The notes beneath the pieces are model-generated. The model ran no database searches. It saw only the letters and a program-made list of their open reading frames with translations, and was not told the DNA's origin. A stretch of 64,000 nucleotides of DNA. Source: Actinoplanes cyaneus (lineage in GTDB: Bacteria > Actinomycetota > Actinomycetes > Mycobacteriales > Micromonosporaceae). Shown here piece after piece: positions 1-9,705 of this stretch. Position 1 is the first letter of the stretch; each line of letters starts with the position of its first letter. The stretch spans positions 62,001 through 126,000 of the forward strand of contig NZ_BOMH01000041.1 in the NCBI RefSeq assembly GCF_016862095.1. The letters are read 5' to 3'. The position numbers were made by a program, and so were the translations under genes.

Positions 1-1841
1 CGTCCGGGGTGTTCCCGGTGTGCTTGCCGTAGACCACGTTGGACGTGATCGTCAGCACCGACTGCGTGTGCACCGCCCCGCGGTACGCCGGGTGCTTACG
101 GATCTTGGCCATGAACGTCTCGACCAGCCCGGTGGCGATCGTGTCGGCCCGGTCGTCGTTGTTGCCGTAGGCCGGGAGCTCCCCCTCCACGACGTAGTCC
201 ACGACCAGCCCGCGGTCGTCACGCACCGGCCGTACCGTGGCGTGCTTGATCGCCGACAGCGAGTCGGCCGCCACCGACAGCCCGGCGATGCCGCACGCCA
301 TCGTGCGCAGCACGTCGGTGTCGTGCAGGGCCATCTCGATCCGCTCGTAGGCGTACCGGTCGTGCATGTAGTGGATGATGTTCAGCGCGTTCACGTACGT
401 GCCGGCCAGCCACTCCATCATCGTGTCGAACCGCTGCGCGACCTGCGCGTAGTCGAGCACGTCGCCGTCGAGCGGCGGCAGCTGCGGGCCGACCTGGGCG
501 CCGGAGATCTCGTCGCGGCCGCCGTTGATCGCGTACAGCAGCGTCTTGGCGAGGTTGACCCTGGCCCCGAAGAACTGCATCTGCTTGCCGACCGTCATCG
601 CCGACACGCAGCACGCGATCGCGGTGTCGTCGCCGAAACGCGGGCGCATCAACTCGTCCGACTCGTACTGGATCGCGCTGGTGTCGATCGAGACCCGGGC
701 GCAGAAGTCCTTGAAGCCCTGCGGCAGCCGTGACGACCAGAAGACGGTCAGGTTCGGCTCCGGCGCCGGCCCCAGGTTGTAGAGGGTCTGCAGGTAGCGG
801 AAGCTGCTCCGGGTGACCAGCGGACGACCGTCGTCGCCGATCCCGCCGATCGACTCGGTCACCCAGGTCGGGTCGCCGGAGAACAACTCGTCGTACTCCG
901 GGGTCCGCAGGAAGCGCACGATCCGCAGTTTGATCACGAAGTCGTCGACCAGTTCCTGCGCCTGCTCCTCGGTCAGGCGGCCCTCGTCGAGGTCACGCTG
1001 CAGGTAGATGTCGATGAACGTCGACGTGCGGCCCAGTGACATCGCGGCGCCGTTCTGCTCCTTGACCGCGGCCAGGTAGGCGAAGTACAGCCATTGGATC
1101 GCCTCCCGCCCGGTGCGGGCCGGCCCGGAGATGTCGTAGCCGTAGCCGGCGGCCATCTCGATCAGCTCGCGCAGCGCCCGGATCTGCTCGGACAGCTCCT
1201 CGCGGCGGCGGATCACGTCCTCGGTCATCGGCACGTCCGCGCAGGCCACCAGGTCCGCCTTCTTCGCCGCGATCAGCGCGTCGACGCCGTAGAGCGCCAC
1301 CCGCCGGTAGTCGCCGATGATCCGGCCCCGGCCGTACGCGTCGGGCAGGCCGGTGATGATGTGCGACTTGCGCGCCGCCAGGATGTTTGGGGGTGTACGC
1401 GTCGAACACGCCGGCGTTGTGGGTCTTGCGGTACCGGGTGAAGATCTCCGCGACCCGCGGGTCGGGCGTGTACCCGTACGCCTTCAGGCCGCCCTCGACC
1501 ATCCGCCAGCCGCCGTTCGGGATGATCGCGCGGCGCAGCGGCGCGTCGGTCTGCAACCCGACGATCAACTCGTTCGGCTCGTCGATGTAGCCCGGCTTGT
1601 GACTGGTGATCGTCGACGGGGTGACCGCGTCGACGTCGTAGATGCCGCGTTCGCGTTCCGCCGGGAACATCGCCGACAGCCGGGCCCAGATGCCTCTGGT
1701 CCGCTCGGTCGGGCCGGTCAGGAACGCCGCGTCCCCGGTATACGGGAGGTAGTTCGCCTGGAGGAAGTCACGAACCGCGATCCCGTCGCGCCATCCGTCA
1801 CCGATGAACCCACGCCACGGATCCAGACCGATTGTGCTCAT
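1..1841 (-). pseudogene. pflB: pyruvate formate-lyase, frameshifted and cut by the left window edge
   Basis: Formate C-acetyltransferase converts pyruvate and CoA to acetyl-CoA and formate using a glycyl radical. The start at 1841 follows a good GGGGAG ribosome site. The frame reads as PFL up to GVFDAYTP, then shifts at about 1387-1389, where one extra T (A on the coding strand) turns an expected AAC-ATC-CTG into AAA-CAT-CCT. The second frame continues as PFL to the window edge. It includes the adjacent catalytic Cys-Cys (context DDTAIACCVSAM, plus-strand 608-613) and ends in the conserved HTGNTPD motif. The C-terminal glycine-radical segment lies outside. The protein on both sides of the shift is well preserved, so this is either a very recent mutation, programmed frameshifting or an assembly error. 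It diverges from narG across a region with DosR-type boxes. Confidence 0.88.
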
Positions 1842-1911
1842 CTCGTTCTCCCCTGCGGCGACGTGTCGAAGCCTTCCTCCTCACGGTCGTCCGCGGGCGC
1901 CGCGCATTCCA

Positions 1912-1947
1912 GGGACTTTGGTCCCGACCGGCTCGGGACCACGTCCC
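1912..1947. promoter_or_regulatory. DosR/DevR-type operator(s) between pflB and narG
   Basis: GGGACTTTGGTCCC at 1912-1925 is a near-perfect dyad of the form GGGAC-N4-GTCCC, matching the core of the known DosR consensus GGGACTWWAGTCCC. A second, weaker dyad GGGACCACGTCCC with a 3-nt spacer lies at 1935-1947. Both sit in the 163-bp gap between the divergent pflB and narG starts and could serve both promoters. The first match is visible directly; the regulator assignment is inferred from the DosR homologue at 38968. Confidence 0.7.
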
Positions 1948-2004
1948 CCTGATCTCGGCGGGCCGGACGACCAGGCTGGGTGCCGGAGAAGAAGGAGGGA
2001 CCTC

Positions 2005-5000
2005 GTGGCCGACACACCCGCGCCGCTGCTCGCCGCTCGCCGTTTCCTGACCCGGGAGACCGTCGGCGACCACGGTCGTACGCTGCACCAGGTCTCCGAC
2101 GGGGACTGGGAGTCGTTCTACCGTGACCGGTGGCGCTACGACCGCGTGGTCCGCTCCACGCACGGGGTCAACTGCACCGGCTCCTGCTCGTGGAACGTGT
2201 TCGTCCGCGACGGGCTGATCACCTGGGAGCACCAGGCCACCGACTACCCGACGACCGGGCCGGACGCGCCCGACTACGAGCCACGGGGGTGTCCGCGGGG
2301 AGCCTCGTTCTCCTGGTACGAGTACTCGCCGTCGCGCGTGCGGCACCCGTACCTGCGCGGCACTCTGGCCGAGATGTTCCGGGAAGCGCGGCAGCGCCTC
2401 GGTGACCCGGTGCTGGCGTGGGCCGAGATCGTGGAGACGCCGCTGAAGGCGCGCGCCTACAAGTCGCAGCGCGGGCGCGGTGGTTTCGTGCGAGCGAGCT
2501 GGGACGAGGCGATCGAGATCGCGGCGGCCGCGCACGTGTACACGACGAAGACCTACGGCCCGGACCGCGTGGTCGGCTTCTCGCCGATCCCGGCCATGTC
2601 GATGGCCTCGTTCGCGGCCGGGACCCGGTATCACGCGCTGCTCGGCGGGACCCTGCTGAGCTTCTACGACTGGTACGCGGACCTGCCGATCGCCTCGCCG
2701 CAGATCTGGGGCGACCAGACCGACGTGCCGGAGGCCGGCGACTGGTGGAACTCCACCTACCTGATGATGTGGGGCTCGAACATCCCGGTCACCCGCACGC
2801 CGGACGCGCACTTCCTGGCCGAGGCGCGGTACCGGGGCACCAAGGTCGTCGCGGTCAGCCCGGACTACGCGGACAACGTGAAGTTCGCCGACGACTGGCT
2901 GGCGCCGCACCCGGGCACCGACGGCGCGCTCGCGATGGCCATGGGTCACGTGATCCTCAAGGAGTTCTTCGTCGAGCGGCAGGTCCCCTACTTCCAGGAC
3001 TACGTCCGCAAGTTCACCGACCTGCCATTCCTGGTCACGATCGACGACGGCAAGGCCGGCCGGTTCCTCACCGCTGCCGATCTGGGCGAGGCGGACGGCG
3101 AGCACAAGCCGGTGCTGATCGACCAGCGCGACGGTGCGATCGTCGTCCCGAACGGCACCCTCGGTTTCCGGTACGGCGAACCGGGGCGCTGGAATCTCGA
3201 TCTCGGCGACGTCGTGCCCGCGCTGGGAGTCGTCGGCGGCGAGACGGTACCGATCGAGCTCGCGCGGTTCGACATCGGCGAGACCGAGGGAGGCGCCACG
3301 ATCCGCCGGTCCGTCCCGGCGCTGCGCGTCGGCGAGCATCTCGTCACCACGGTTTTCGAGCTGATCCTTGCGCAGTACGGCGTGGGGGACGACGACGGCC
3401 CGAACACGCCCGCCTGGCAGGAGCGGATCACCGGTGTCCCGGCGGCCGTCGCGACCCGGATCGCCCGCGAGTTCGCCCGCAACGCCGAGCGCAGCCGCGG
3501 CCGTTCGATGATCGTGCTCGGGGCCGGCGCCAACCAGTGGTTCCACTCGGACATGACGTACCGCGCGTTCATCTCGCTGGTCACGCTCACCGGCTGCCAG
3601 GGCGTGAACGGCGGCGGCTGGGCGCACTACGTCGGCCAGGAGAAGGCCCGCCCGGTCACCGGCCAGCAGCACCTGAGCTTCGCGTTCGACTGGCAACGGC
3701 CGATGCGGCACCAGGCCGCGACCCCGTTCTGGTATCTGCACACCGACCAGTGGCGCTACGAGCGGGTCGCCGCCGACGAGCTGGCGTCACCGCTGGGGAC
3801 CGGCCGGTTCAAGGGGATGACGTTCGCGGACACGGTCGCCGCCGCGCAGCGGATGGGGTGGAGCCCGGGTCACCCGTTCTTCGGCCGCAACCCGCTGGAC
3901 CTCGCGGACGAGGCCGCGGCGCTCGGCAAACCGGTCCAGCAGCACGTCATCGACGAGTTGCGCAGTGGTGGGCTCAAGGCCGTCGCGGAGGACCCGGACG
4001 ACCCGGCCAACTTCCCGCGCTGCCTCACGCTGTGGCGGGCCAACCTGCTCGGCTCCTCCGGCAAGGGCAACGAGTACTTCATGCGGCACCTGCTCGGCGT
4101 CGAGGGCTCGGCCACCGCCACCGAGTGCGGCCCGGACGAGCGGCCCCGGGACGTGACGTGGCGCGACGAGGCGCCGGTCGGCAAGCTCGACCTGCTCACC
4201 GCGATCGACTTCCGGATGACCAACACCGGGCTGCACGCCGACCTGGTCCTGCCGGCCGCCACCTGGTACGAGAAGCACGACATCTCCACCACCGACATGC
4301 ACCCGTTCGTGCACGCGTTCAGCCCGGCCGTCGAGCCGCCCGGTGACGCCCGGACCGACCACGACACCTTCCTCGCACTGGCCGACAAGGTGAGCGAGCT
4401 GGCTGTCGTGCACCTCGGAACCCGTACCGACGTGCTTGCCGTTCCTCTGACCCACGACACTCCGGACGAGCTGGCGATGCCCGGCGGACGGGTGCGGGAC
4501 TGGAAGCTGGGCGAGTGCTCGCCCACCCCGGGGAAGACCATGCCGAAGCTGGTCACGATCGAGCGGGACTACACGCAGATCGGACACAAGATGCGCAGGG
4601 TGGGGCCGCTTCTCGACAAGCTCGGCACCACGACCAAGGCAATCACGGTCGACGTCAATCCGGAGATCGCCTATCTGAGGCACCAGAACGGGGTCGTCGA
4701 CGGCCGCCCGTCGATCGCGACCGCCGACCGGATGTGCGAGGCGATCCTCGCGCTCTCGGGGACGACGAACGGGCGCATCGCCCACGCGGGCTTCGTCGAG
4801 CTGGAGAAACGCACGGGACAGTCCTTCACCGATCTGATCGAAGGACACGAGAAGGACCACATCACGTACGCGGACACTCAGGACGGTCCGCAACCGGTGT
4901 TCACCAGCCCGGAGTGGTCCGGGTCGGAGAAGGGTGGCCGCCGTTACTCGCCGTTCACGCTGAACGTGGAACGCCTCAAGCCGTGGCACACACTCACCGG

Positions 5001-5577
5001 CCGGCAGCACTTCTTCGTCGAGCACGACTGGGTGGCCGAGCTCGGCGAGCAACTCCCCGGTTTCCGGCCGCCGCTGAACATGGCCCGGCACTTCGGCAAG
5101 CCCGGCGAGGCGGTCGACGGCGGGGTGACCGTCCGGTTCCTGACCCCGCACGCGAAGTGGTCGATCCACTCCATGTACCACGACAACGAGCTGATGCTCG
5201 CCCTGTCCCGCGGCGGCCCGGTGATCTGGATGAGCGTGCCGGACGCGCAGAAGATCGGCGTCCGCGACAACGACTGGGTCGAGGCGCACAACCGCAACGG
5301 CGTCGTCGTGGCCCGTGCCGTCGTCAGCCACCGGATGCCCGAGGGCACGGTCTTCCAGTACCACTCGCCGGAACGGACGGTGAACGTCCCCAAGGCCGAG
5401 AAGTCCAAGAAGCGCGGCGGTTACCACAACTCGATGACCCGGCTGCTGATCAAGCCGACGCACCTGGCCGGCGGGCACGCGCAGCTCACGTACGCCTTCA
5501 ACTACTACGGCCCGATCGGCAGCCAGCGCGACGAGATCACCGTGATCCGCCGCCGTACCCAGGAGGTGCAGTTCTGA
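2005..5577 (+). CDS. narG: respiratory nitrate reductase alpha subunit
   Basis: This is the molybdopterin catalytic subunit that reduces nitrate to nitrite on the cytoplasmic face of the membrane. GTG at 2005 follows a strong GAAGGAGGG ribosome site (1991-1999) and gives about 1190 residues, normal for NarG. The FS0 cluster ligands are visible as His53, Cys57 and Cys61 (HGVNCTGSCSWN) and Cys96 (PRGCPRG). The SFYDWYADLP segment carries the Asp that ligates molybdenum in NarG, and the WGSNIPVTRTPDAHF signature follows. Longer upstream frames are not needed. The stop overlaps the narH ATG by one base (TGATG), so translation is coupled. It heads narGHJI and is preceded by DosR-type boxes. Confidence 0.97.
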   Translation: MADTPAPLLAARRFLTRETVGDHGRTLHQVSDGDWESFYRDRWRYDRVVRSTHGVNCTGSCSWNVFVRDGLITWEHQATDYPTTGPDAPDYEPRGCPRGASFSWYEYSPSRVRHPYLRGTLAEMFREARQRLGDPVLAWAEIVETPLKARAYKSQRGRGGFVRASWDEAIEIAAAAHVYTTKTYGPDRVVGFSPIPAMSMASFAAGTRYHALLGGTLLSFYDWYADLPIASPQIWGDQTDVPEAGDWWNSTYLMMWGSNIPVTRTPDAHFLAEARYRGTKVVAVSPDYADNVKFADDWLAPHPGTDGALAMAMGHVILKEFFVERQVPYFQDYVRKFTDLPFLVTIDDGKAGRFLTAADLGEADGEHKPVLIDQRDGAIVVPNGTLGFRYGEPGRWNLDLGDVVPALGVVGGETVPIELARFDIGETEGGATIRRSVPALRVGEHLVTTVFELILAQYGVGDDDGPNTPAWQERITGVPAAVATRIAREFARNAERSRGRSMIVLGAGANQWFHSDMTYRAFISLVTLTGCQGVNGGGWAHYVGQEKARPVTGQQHLSFAFDWQRPMRHQAATPFWYLHTDQWRYERVAADELASPLGTGRFKGMTFADTVAAAQRMGWSPGHPFFGRNPLDLADEAAALGKPVQQHVIDELRSGGLKAVAEDPDDPANFPRCLTLWRANLLGSSGKGNEYFMRHLLGVEGSATATECGPDERPRDVTWRDEAPVGKLDLLTAIDFRMTNTGLHADLVLPAATWYEKHDISTTDMHPFVHAFSPAVEPPGDARTDHDTFLALADKVSELAVVHLGTRTDVLAVPLTHDTPDELAMPGGRVRDWKLGECSPTPGKTMPKLVTIERDYTQIGHKMRRVGPLLDKLGTTTKAITVDVNPEIAYLRHQNGVVDGRPSIATADRMCEAILALSGTTNGRIAHAGFVELEKRTGQSFTDLIEGHEKDHITYADTQDGPQPVFTSPEWSGSEKGGRRYSPFTLNVERLKPWHTLTGRQHFFVEHDWVAELGEQLPGFRPPLNMARHFGKPGEAVDGGVTVRFLTPHAKWSIHSMYHDNELMLALSRGGPVIWMSVPDAQKIGVRDNDWVEAHNRNGVVVARAVVSHRMPEGTVFQYHSPERTVNVPKAEKSKKRGGYHNSMTRLLIKPTHLAGGHAQLTYAFNYYGPIGSQRDEITVIRRRTQEVQF

Positions 5578-7067
5578 TGCGGATCCGCGCGCAGATGGCG
5601 ATGGTGATGAACCTCGACAAGTGCATCGGCTGCCACACCTGTTCGGTCACTTGCAAGCAGACGTGGACGAACCGGGAGGGCACCGAGTACGTCTGGTTCA
5701 ACAACGTGGAGACCAAGCCCGGCATCGGCTACCCGAAGTTCTACGAGGACCAGGAGCGCTGGAAGGGCGGCTGGAAACTCGACCGCAAGGGACGGCTCGT
5801 CCTGCGCAGTGGCAGCCGGCTCCGGCGACTCGGGAACCTCTTCGTCAACCCGGACCTGCCGTCGATCGACGACTACTACGAGCCGGCCACGTTCGACAAG
5901 GACATCCTGGTCAGCGCGCCCGGTGGCCTGACGGACACCCCGGTCAAGCGGCCCCACTCGCGGCTGACCGGCGAGCCGATGGCGATCACCTGGGGCGCGA
6001 ACTGGGAGGACTCGCTCGGCGGCCCGACCGCGCAGGACGACCCGAACCTCGCGAAGATGGGAGAGACGGTCAAGTTCGAGTTCGAGAAGACGTTCCTGTT
6101 CCACCTGCCCCGCATCTGCGAGCACTGCCTGAACCCGGCGTGCGTCTCGGCCTGCCCGTCCGGCGCGATGTACAAGCGCGACGAGGACGGCATCGTGCTG
6201 GTCGACCAGGACCGGTGCCGCGGCTGGCGGATGTGCGTGTCGGCGTGCCCGTACAAGAAGGTCTACGTCAACCACGCCACCGGCAAGGCCGAGAAGTGCA
6301 CGCTGTGCTTCCCGCGCATCGAGGCCGGGCAGCCGACGATCTGCTCCGAGACGTGTGTCGGCCGGCTTCGCTACCTCGGCTTGATGTGGTACGACGAGGA
6401 CGCCGTCCTGGCCGCGGCCTCCGTCGAGGACGACGCCGCGCTGCTGGACGCGCAACGGTCGGTCTTCCTCGACCCGAACGACCCCGCGGTGCAGCAGGCC
6501 GCCCGGGACGCGGGCATGCCCGAGGACTGGATCACCGCAGCCGCCGCCTCCCCCGTGTGGAAGCTGATCGGCGAATACAGGATCGCGCTGCCGCTGCACC
6601 CGGAGTACCGCACCCTGCCGATGGTCTGGTACGTGCCGCCGCTCTCCCCCGTGCTGGACGCGGCCGGCGCCGCGGGCCGCGACGACACGGACGCCGACGA
6701 CATCTTCCACACCATCAGTGACCTGCGGATCCCCGTGGAGTACCTGGCCTCGATCTTCACGGCCGGGGACACCGGCGCGGCGGCCGGGGTGCTGATGAAG
6801 CTGGCCGGGATGCGCTCGTACATGCGGGCGCGGACCCTCGACGGCACCGTGGCGCAGGAGATCCTGGACCGGATCGGGATGAGCGCCGAGCAGGTGGAAG
6901 CCATGTACCGGCTGCTCGCGATCGCGAAGTACGCCGAGCGGTACGTCATCCCGGTCGCGCACCAGCGGCAGGCCGCCGAGCTGGACTCGCAGCTGACCGA
7001 CTGCGCCCTGGACTGTGCGGGCGGCCCCGGCATGGGACTCACGATCACCCCGGTGGCGCGGTCATGA
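5577..7067 (+). CDS. narH: respiratory nitrate reductase beta subunit
   Basis: This iron-sulfur electron-transfer subunit links NarI haems to NarG. It has 496 residues from ATG 5577, with AGGAGG at 5561-5566 inside the end of narG. Four cysteine clusters are visible: CIGCHTCSVTCKQ near the N-terminus, CEHCLNPACVSACP, CRGWRMCVSACP and CTLCFPRIEAG...CSETCVGR. The Trp in CRGWRMC replaces a cysteine, as in known NarH proteins that hold one [3Fe-4S] centre. The C-terminal stop overlaps the narJ start (ATGA). Confidence 0.97.
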   Translation: MRIRAQMAMVMNLDKCIGCHTCSVTCKQTWTNREGTEYVWFNNVETKPGIGYPKFYEDQERWKGGWKLDRKGRLVLRSGSRLRRLGNLFVNPDLPSIDDYYEPATFDKDILVSAPGGLTDTPVKRPHSRLTGEPMAITWGANWEDSLGGPTAQDDPNLAKMGETVKFEFEKTFLFHLPRICEHCLNPACVSACPSGAMYKRDEDGIVLVDQDRCRGWRMCVSACPYKKVYVNHATGKAEKCTLCFPRIEAGQPTICSETCVGRLRYLGLMWYDEDAVLAAASVEDDAALLDAQRSVFLDPNDPAVQQAARDAGMPEDWITAAAASPVWKLIGEYRIALPLHPEYRTLPMVWYVPPLSPVLDAAGAAGRDDTDADDIFHTISDLRIPVEYLASIFTAGDTGAAAGVLMKLAGMRSYMRARTLDGTVAQEILDRIGMSAEQVEAMYRLLAIAKYAERYVIPVAHQRQAAELDSQLTDCALDCAGGPGMGLTITPVARS

Positions 7068-7690
7068 GGGCGGGCATCTTCCAGCTGGCGTCGGTGCTGC
7101 TCACCTACCCCGACGCCGAACTGCTCGCGGCCGGTGACGAGCTGCGGGCGGCCGCGGCCGCGATCACCGTCCCGGAGGCACGCGAACCGCTGGTCTCGTT
7201 CGTGGACGATCTGCTCGGCCGGACCGAGATCGAGGCGCAGCGCCACTACGTCCAGACGTTCGACCTGCGGCGCAAGTCTGGCCTCTACCTGACGTACTAC
7301 CTGCACGGCGACACCCGCAAGCGCGGCATGGCCCTGCTCATGCTGAAGCAGCGGTACCGCGCGCACGGGCTGCGGCTCGACGGCGGCGAGCTTCCCGACC
7401 TGCTGCCGGTCGTCCTGGAGTTCGCCGCGACGGCCGGGCCCGGCGACGGCGAGGCGCCGCTGCGGCAACACCGGCAAGGCCTGGAACTGCTGCGTGCCGC
7501 ACTGGAGGAGGCCGGGACGCCGTACGCCAGGATCCTGGAGGCTGTCTGCTCGGTGCTGCCGGAACTGTCCGACGCCGATCGCGCCGCCCTCGCCTCGCTG
7601 GCCTTCGACGGTCCGCCCCTGGAGACCGTGGGTCTCGGGCCGGACCTCACGCCCTACGCCACCTGCACCGCCGCGGAGGTCTCCCGATGA
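7064..7690 (+). CDS. narJ: nitrate reductase assembly chaperone
   Basis: NarJ is the dedicated cytoplasmic chaperone for insertion of the molybdenum cofactor into NarG; it is not part of the final enzyme. The 208-residue length is typical. The conserved TFDLRRKSGLYLTYYLHGDTRKRG block is present in full (residues roughly 65-90). It starts in an ATGA overlap with narH (7064-7067) and ends in an ATGA overlap with narI (7687-7690), the usual fourth-position arrangement of nar operons. Confidence 0.95.
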   Translation: MRAGIFQLASVLLTYPDAELLAAGDELRAAAAAITVPEAREPLVSFVDDLLGRTEIEAQRHYVQTFDLRRKSGLYLTYYLHGDTRKRGMALLMLKQRYRAHGLRLDGGELPDLLPVVLEFAATAGPGDGEAPLRQHRQGLELLRAALEEAGTPYARILEAVCSVLPELSDADRAALASLAFDGPPLETVGLGPDLTPYATCTAAEVSR

Positions 7691-8430
7691 ACACCCTGAT
7701 CTGGGTCGTGCTGCCCTACGCCTGCCTGGCCGTCTTCGTGGCCGGGCACGTCTGGCGCTGGCGGCACGACCAGTTCGGCTGGACCACCCACACCAGTCAG
7801 CTGCTGGAGAGCCGGCTGCTGCGGCTCGGATCCCCGCTGTTCCACCTCGGCGCCTTCGGCGTGATCGGCGGGCACGCGATGGGCCTGCTCGTGCCGGCCT
7901 CGGTCACGTCGGCGCTGGGGATCCCCGAGCACCTCTATCACGCGGTGGCGGTCTGGGGCGGCACGGTCACCGGCCTGGTGCTGGTCGCCGGCCTGATCCT
8001 GCTGATCGCGCGGCGCCTGGTGAACGGCCGGATCCGCCGGGTCACCACCCGGATGGACAAGGTGTTGTACGCCGGCCTGACCGCCATGGTGCTGCTCGGC
8101 ATGACCGCGACCGTGGCGAAGAACCTGCTCGGCGACGGCTACGACTATCGGGAGACCATCGCCGTCTGGTTCCGGGGCGTGTTCTGGTTCCAGCCGCACA
8201 CCGAGCTGATGACCGGGGCGCCACTGGTCTACCAGCTGCACGCCATCGGCGGCTTCCTGTTCCTGGCGCTGTGGCCGTTCACCCGGCTCGTGCACGTCTG
8301 GTCCGCTCCCCTGGCGTACCTCTGGCGCCCGTACGTCGTTTACCGCGCCCGCCGCGGCCCCGTGCCGCCGCCTGCCCCGGCCCCCGCCGAGGTCCGCGAC
8401 GCCGCCCGCCCCTCCCCGTCCCGCCCCTGA
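7687..8430 (+). CDS. narI: respiratory nitrate reductase gamma subunit (cytochrome b)
   Basis: This membrane quinol-oxidising di-haem cytochrome b anchors NarGH. It has 247 residues and five hydrophobic segments. Candidate haem ligands are His53 and His63 in helix two (SPLFHLGAFGVIGGHAMG) and the histidines in YQLHAIGGFLFLALWPFTRLVH near the C-terminus, equivalent to the known NarI pairs. The C-terminal tail is Ala/Pro-rich. It ends the nar operon, and only 15 bp separate its stop from the stop of the convergent NYN gene. Confidence 0.95.
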   Translation: MNTLIWVVLPYACLAVFVAGHVWRWRHDQFGWTTHTSQLLESRLLRLGSPLFHLGAFGVIGGHAMGLLVPASVTSALGIPEHLYHAVAVWGGTVTGLVLVAGLILLIARRLVNGRIRRVTTRMDKVLYAGLTAMVLLGMTATVAKNLLGDGYDYRETIAVWFRGVFWFQPHTELMTGAPLVYQLHAIGGFLFLALWPFTRLVHVWSAPLAYLWRPYVVYRARRGPVPPPAPAPAEVRDAARPSPSRP

Positions 8431-8445
8431 CTCGCCAGACGGCCC

Positions 8446-9330
8446 TCAGACCTCGTCGTACTTCTCCCAGAAGCTGGTTCGAAGCATGTGCCGCACAGTT
8501 TCATTCAGCTCGACTCCCCCGAGACGATCAGACAAATCGGTCAGCAGGGCTTTGTCGATCTCTCGGGGAATCGATGGCCTCGCGACCATGAGCTCCGTCA
8601 GCGCCTCCGCTGTGGCGGACCTACGGAAAGTCGCCAGGACGTTGGTGACCACTGAGTCGATCTGCTCGGCGAGAACAGTGGGATCTTCACTCATCGTCGT
8701 GCCGGACTGAAGTCCGGACGACGGGCCTCCCTGCGTGGTGAGGCCGTTGGGCATTGCCTTCGCCCGCGGTCGCCCGCCCAGCACTTCGACCTTCGTCACC
8801 GTCTGGTCGATGGTGTCCGGGAATATGGTCTTGAGCCCATCAGCGGCGCGAATCAGATGCCGGCTGATGGCGTGGGGCCCGTCATTCGCGTCGGGAACGG
8901 CCAGCAGGATCACCTGCACGCCGTGGACCTGGGCCTCCTCGACAGCCTCGGTCAGATCATCGTCCCCCGAGACGAGGATGAAGACGTCTGCGGTGCCGTT
9001 GCGTGCGTGCGTCACCAGATCAAGGCCAATACGCAGGTCGACGCCTTTCTGCTGGCCTTCCCTCCCGAATCGGCCGAGCCGCAACTTGACGTTCGACAGT
9101 TCGCCGATGAGTTGCTGCTGATTGTCGGGAACGCCGTCCCTGGCAGAGTCGTACCAGTGCACTCGCAACACCGGCACGCCCGATAGCGCCTCGGCCTGCT
9201 GGACGAGCGCGTCGATCAATGACTCGTAGTCGACCTGAATGCCGTTGCGAAACGACGTTCCTGTCACCCGGACAGCCGCGGCGCTGAGCAGATAACCGAC
9301 GTCGACATAAAGGGAGCACCTGGGCCTCAC
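8446..9330 (-). CDS. NYN (LabA/DUF88-like) domain protein, putative PIN-fold nuclease
   Basis: The N-terminal half fits an NYN domain: SLYVDVGYLL at the start, GVDLRIGLDLVTHA in the middle and FILVSGDDDLTEAV followed by GVQVILL supply the acidic residues of a PIN-like metal site. NYN proteins are usually RNases or RNA-processing factors. The C-terminal ~90 residues are unlike anything I recognise. I start at GTG 9330 (VRPRCSLYVDVGYLL) because the longer frame runs through the palindromic repeats at 9421-9536. The ribosome site for this start is weak. It is convergent with narI and divergent from narK. Its substrate is unknown and a link to nitrate respiration is only positional. Confidence 0.75.
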   Translation of the reverse strand: MRPRCSLYVDVGYLLSAAAVRVTGTSFRNGIQVDYESLIDALVQQAEALSGVPVLRVHWYDSARDGVPDNQQQLIGELSNVKLRLGRFGREGQQKGVDLRIGLDLVTHARNGTADVFILVSGDDDLTEAVEEAQVHGVQVILLAVPDANDGPHAISRHLIRAADGLKTIFPDTIDQTVTKVEVLGGRPRAKAMPNGLTTQGGPSSGLQSGTTMSEDPTVLAEQIDSVVTNVLATFRRSATAEALTELMVARPSIPREIDKALLTDLSDRLGGVELNETVRHMLRTSFWEKYDEV

Positions 9331-9420
9331 GCTCCACAGGATGCCACCAGCCCAGGAGCGATGCGGGCCCGAGGTGCAGTGCTCAGCCGCCCGTGGCGAC
9401 CCGGTCGCCCGATCTTCACG

Positions 9421-9536
9421 GCTGGTGGTCAGGGGTGTGTCCGAGGCTCTGACACACCCCTGGACGCCAGCTGCGGCAACTCGGCTGGTGGTCAGAGGTG
9501 CATCAGGCCCCTCGACACACCCCTGGACGCCAGCCG
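9421..9536. repeat. tandem intergenic hairpins, family B
   Basis: There are two consecutive imperfect inverted repeats. Hairpin one pairs 9421-9441 with 9451-9471 around a 9-nt loop. Hairpin two pairs 9482-9500 with about 9518-9536. Arms share the core GCTGGTGGTCAGGGGTGTG and its complement. Because the arms alternate, the middle two can also pair with each other, giving mutually exclusive folds. Related arrays occur at 34619-34733 and 50871-51003. They lie in the 375-bp gap between the NYN gene and narK, which otherwise holds only a DosR-type box. Confidence 0.75.
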
Positions 9537-9613
9537 GGGACAGCGAGCTGGGCACCACCGGAGCAGATCCGCGCACCCGGCCGGCGGAGGTGAGCGGGCG
9601 GTCCCGGGCGGTC

Positions 9614-9627
9614 GGGACCAAGGTCCC
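9614..9627. promoter_or_regulatory. DosR/DevR-type operator upstream of narK
   Basis: GGGACCAAGGTCCC is a perfect 14-bp palindrome with the GGGAC-N4-GTCCC architecture of DosR boxes. It lies 79 bp upstream of the narK ATG, a plausible activator position. It differs from the boxes at 1912 and 38919 only in the four central bases. Confidence 0.65.
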
Positions 9628-9705
9628 TGTCGGCGCCGGGGCCGCCGCGAAAGGCTGTCGGTGCAGGTCCGGAAACCGGGCCGGGACAGTGACCATGGAG
9701 ACGAC

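Noticed and set aside
3787..5478. Long open frame antisense to narG
   Set aside because: High GC leaves long open frames on the opposite strand; the translation is Arg/Val/Gly-rich with no motif, while narG is unambiguous.
9331..9696. N-terminal extension of the NYN gene and a matching upstream extension of narK
   Set aside because: Both translations run through the palindromic repeats and carry no conserved sequence; shorter starts fit the families.
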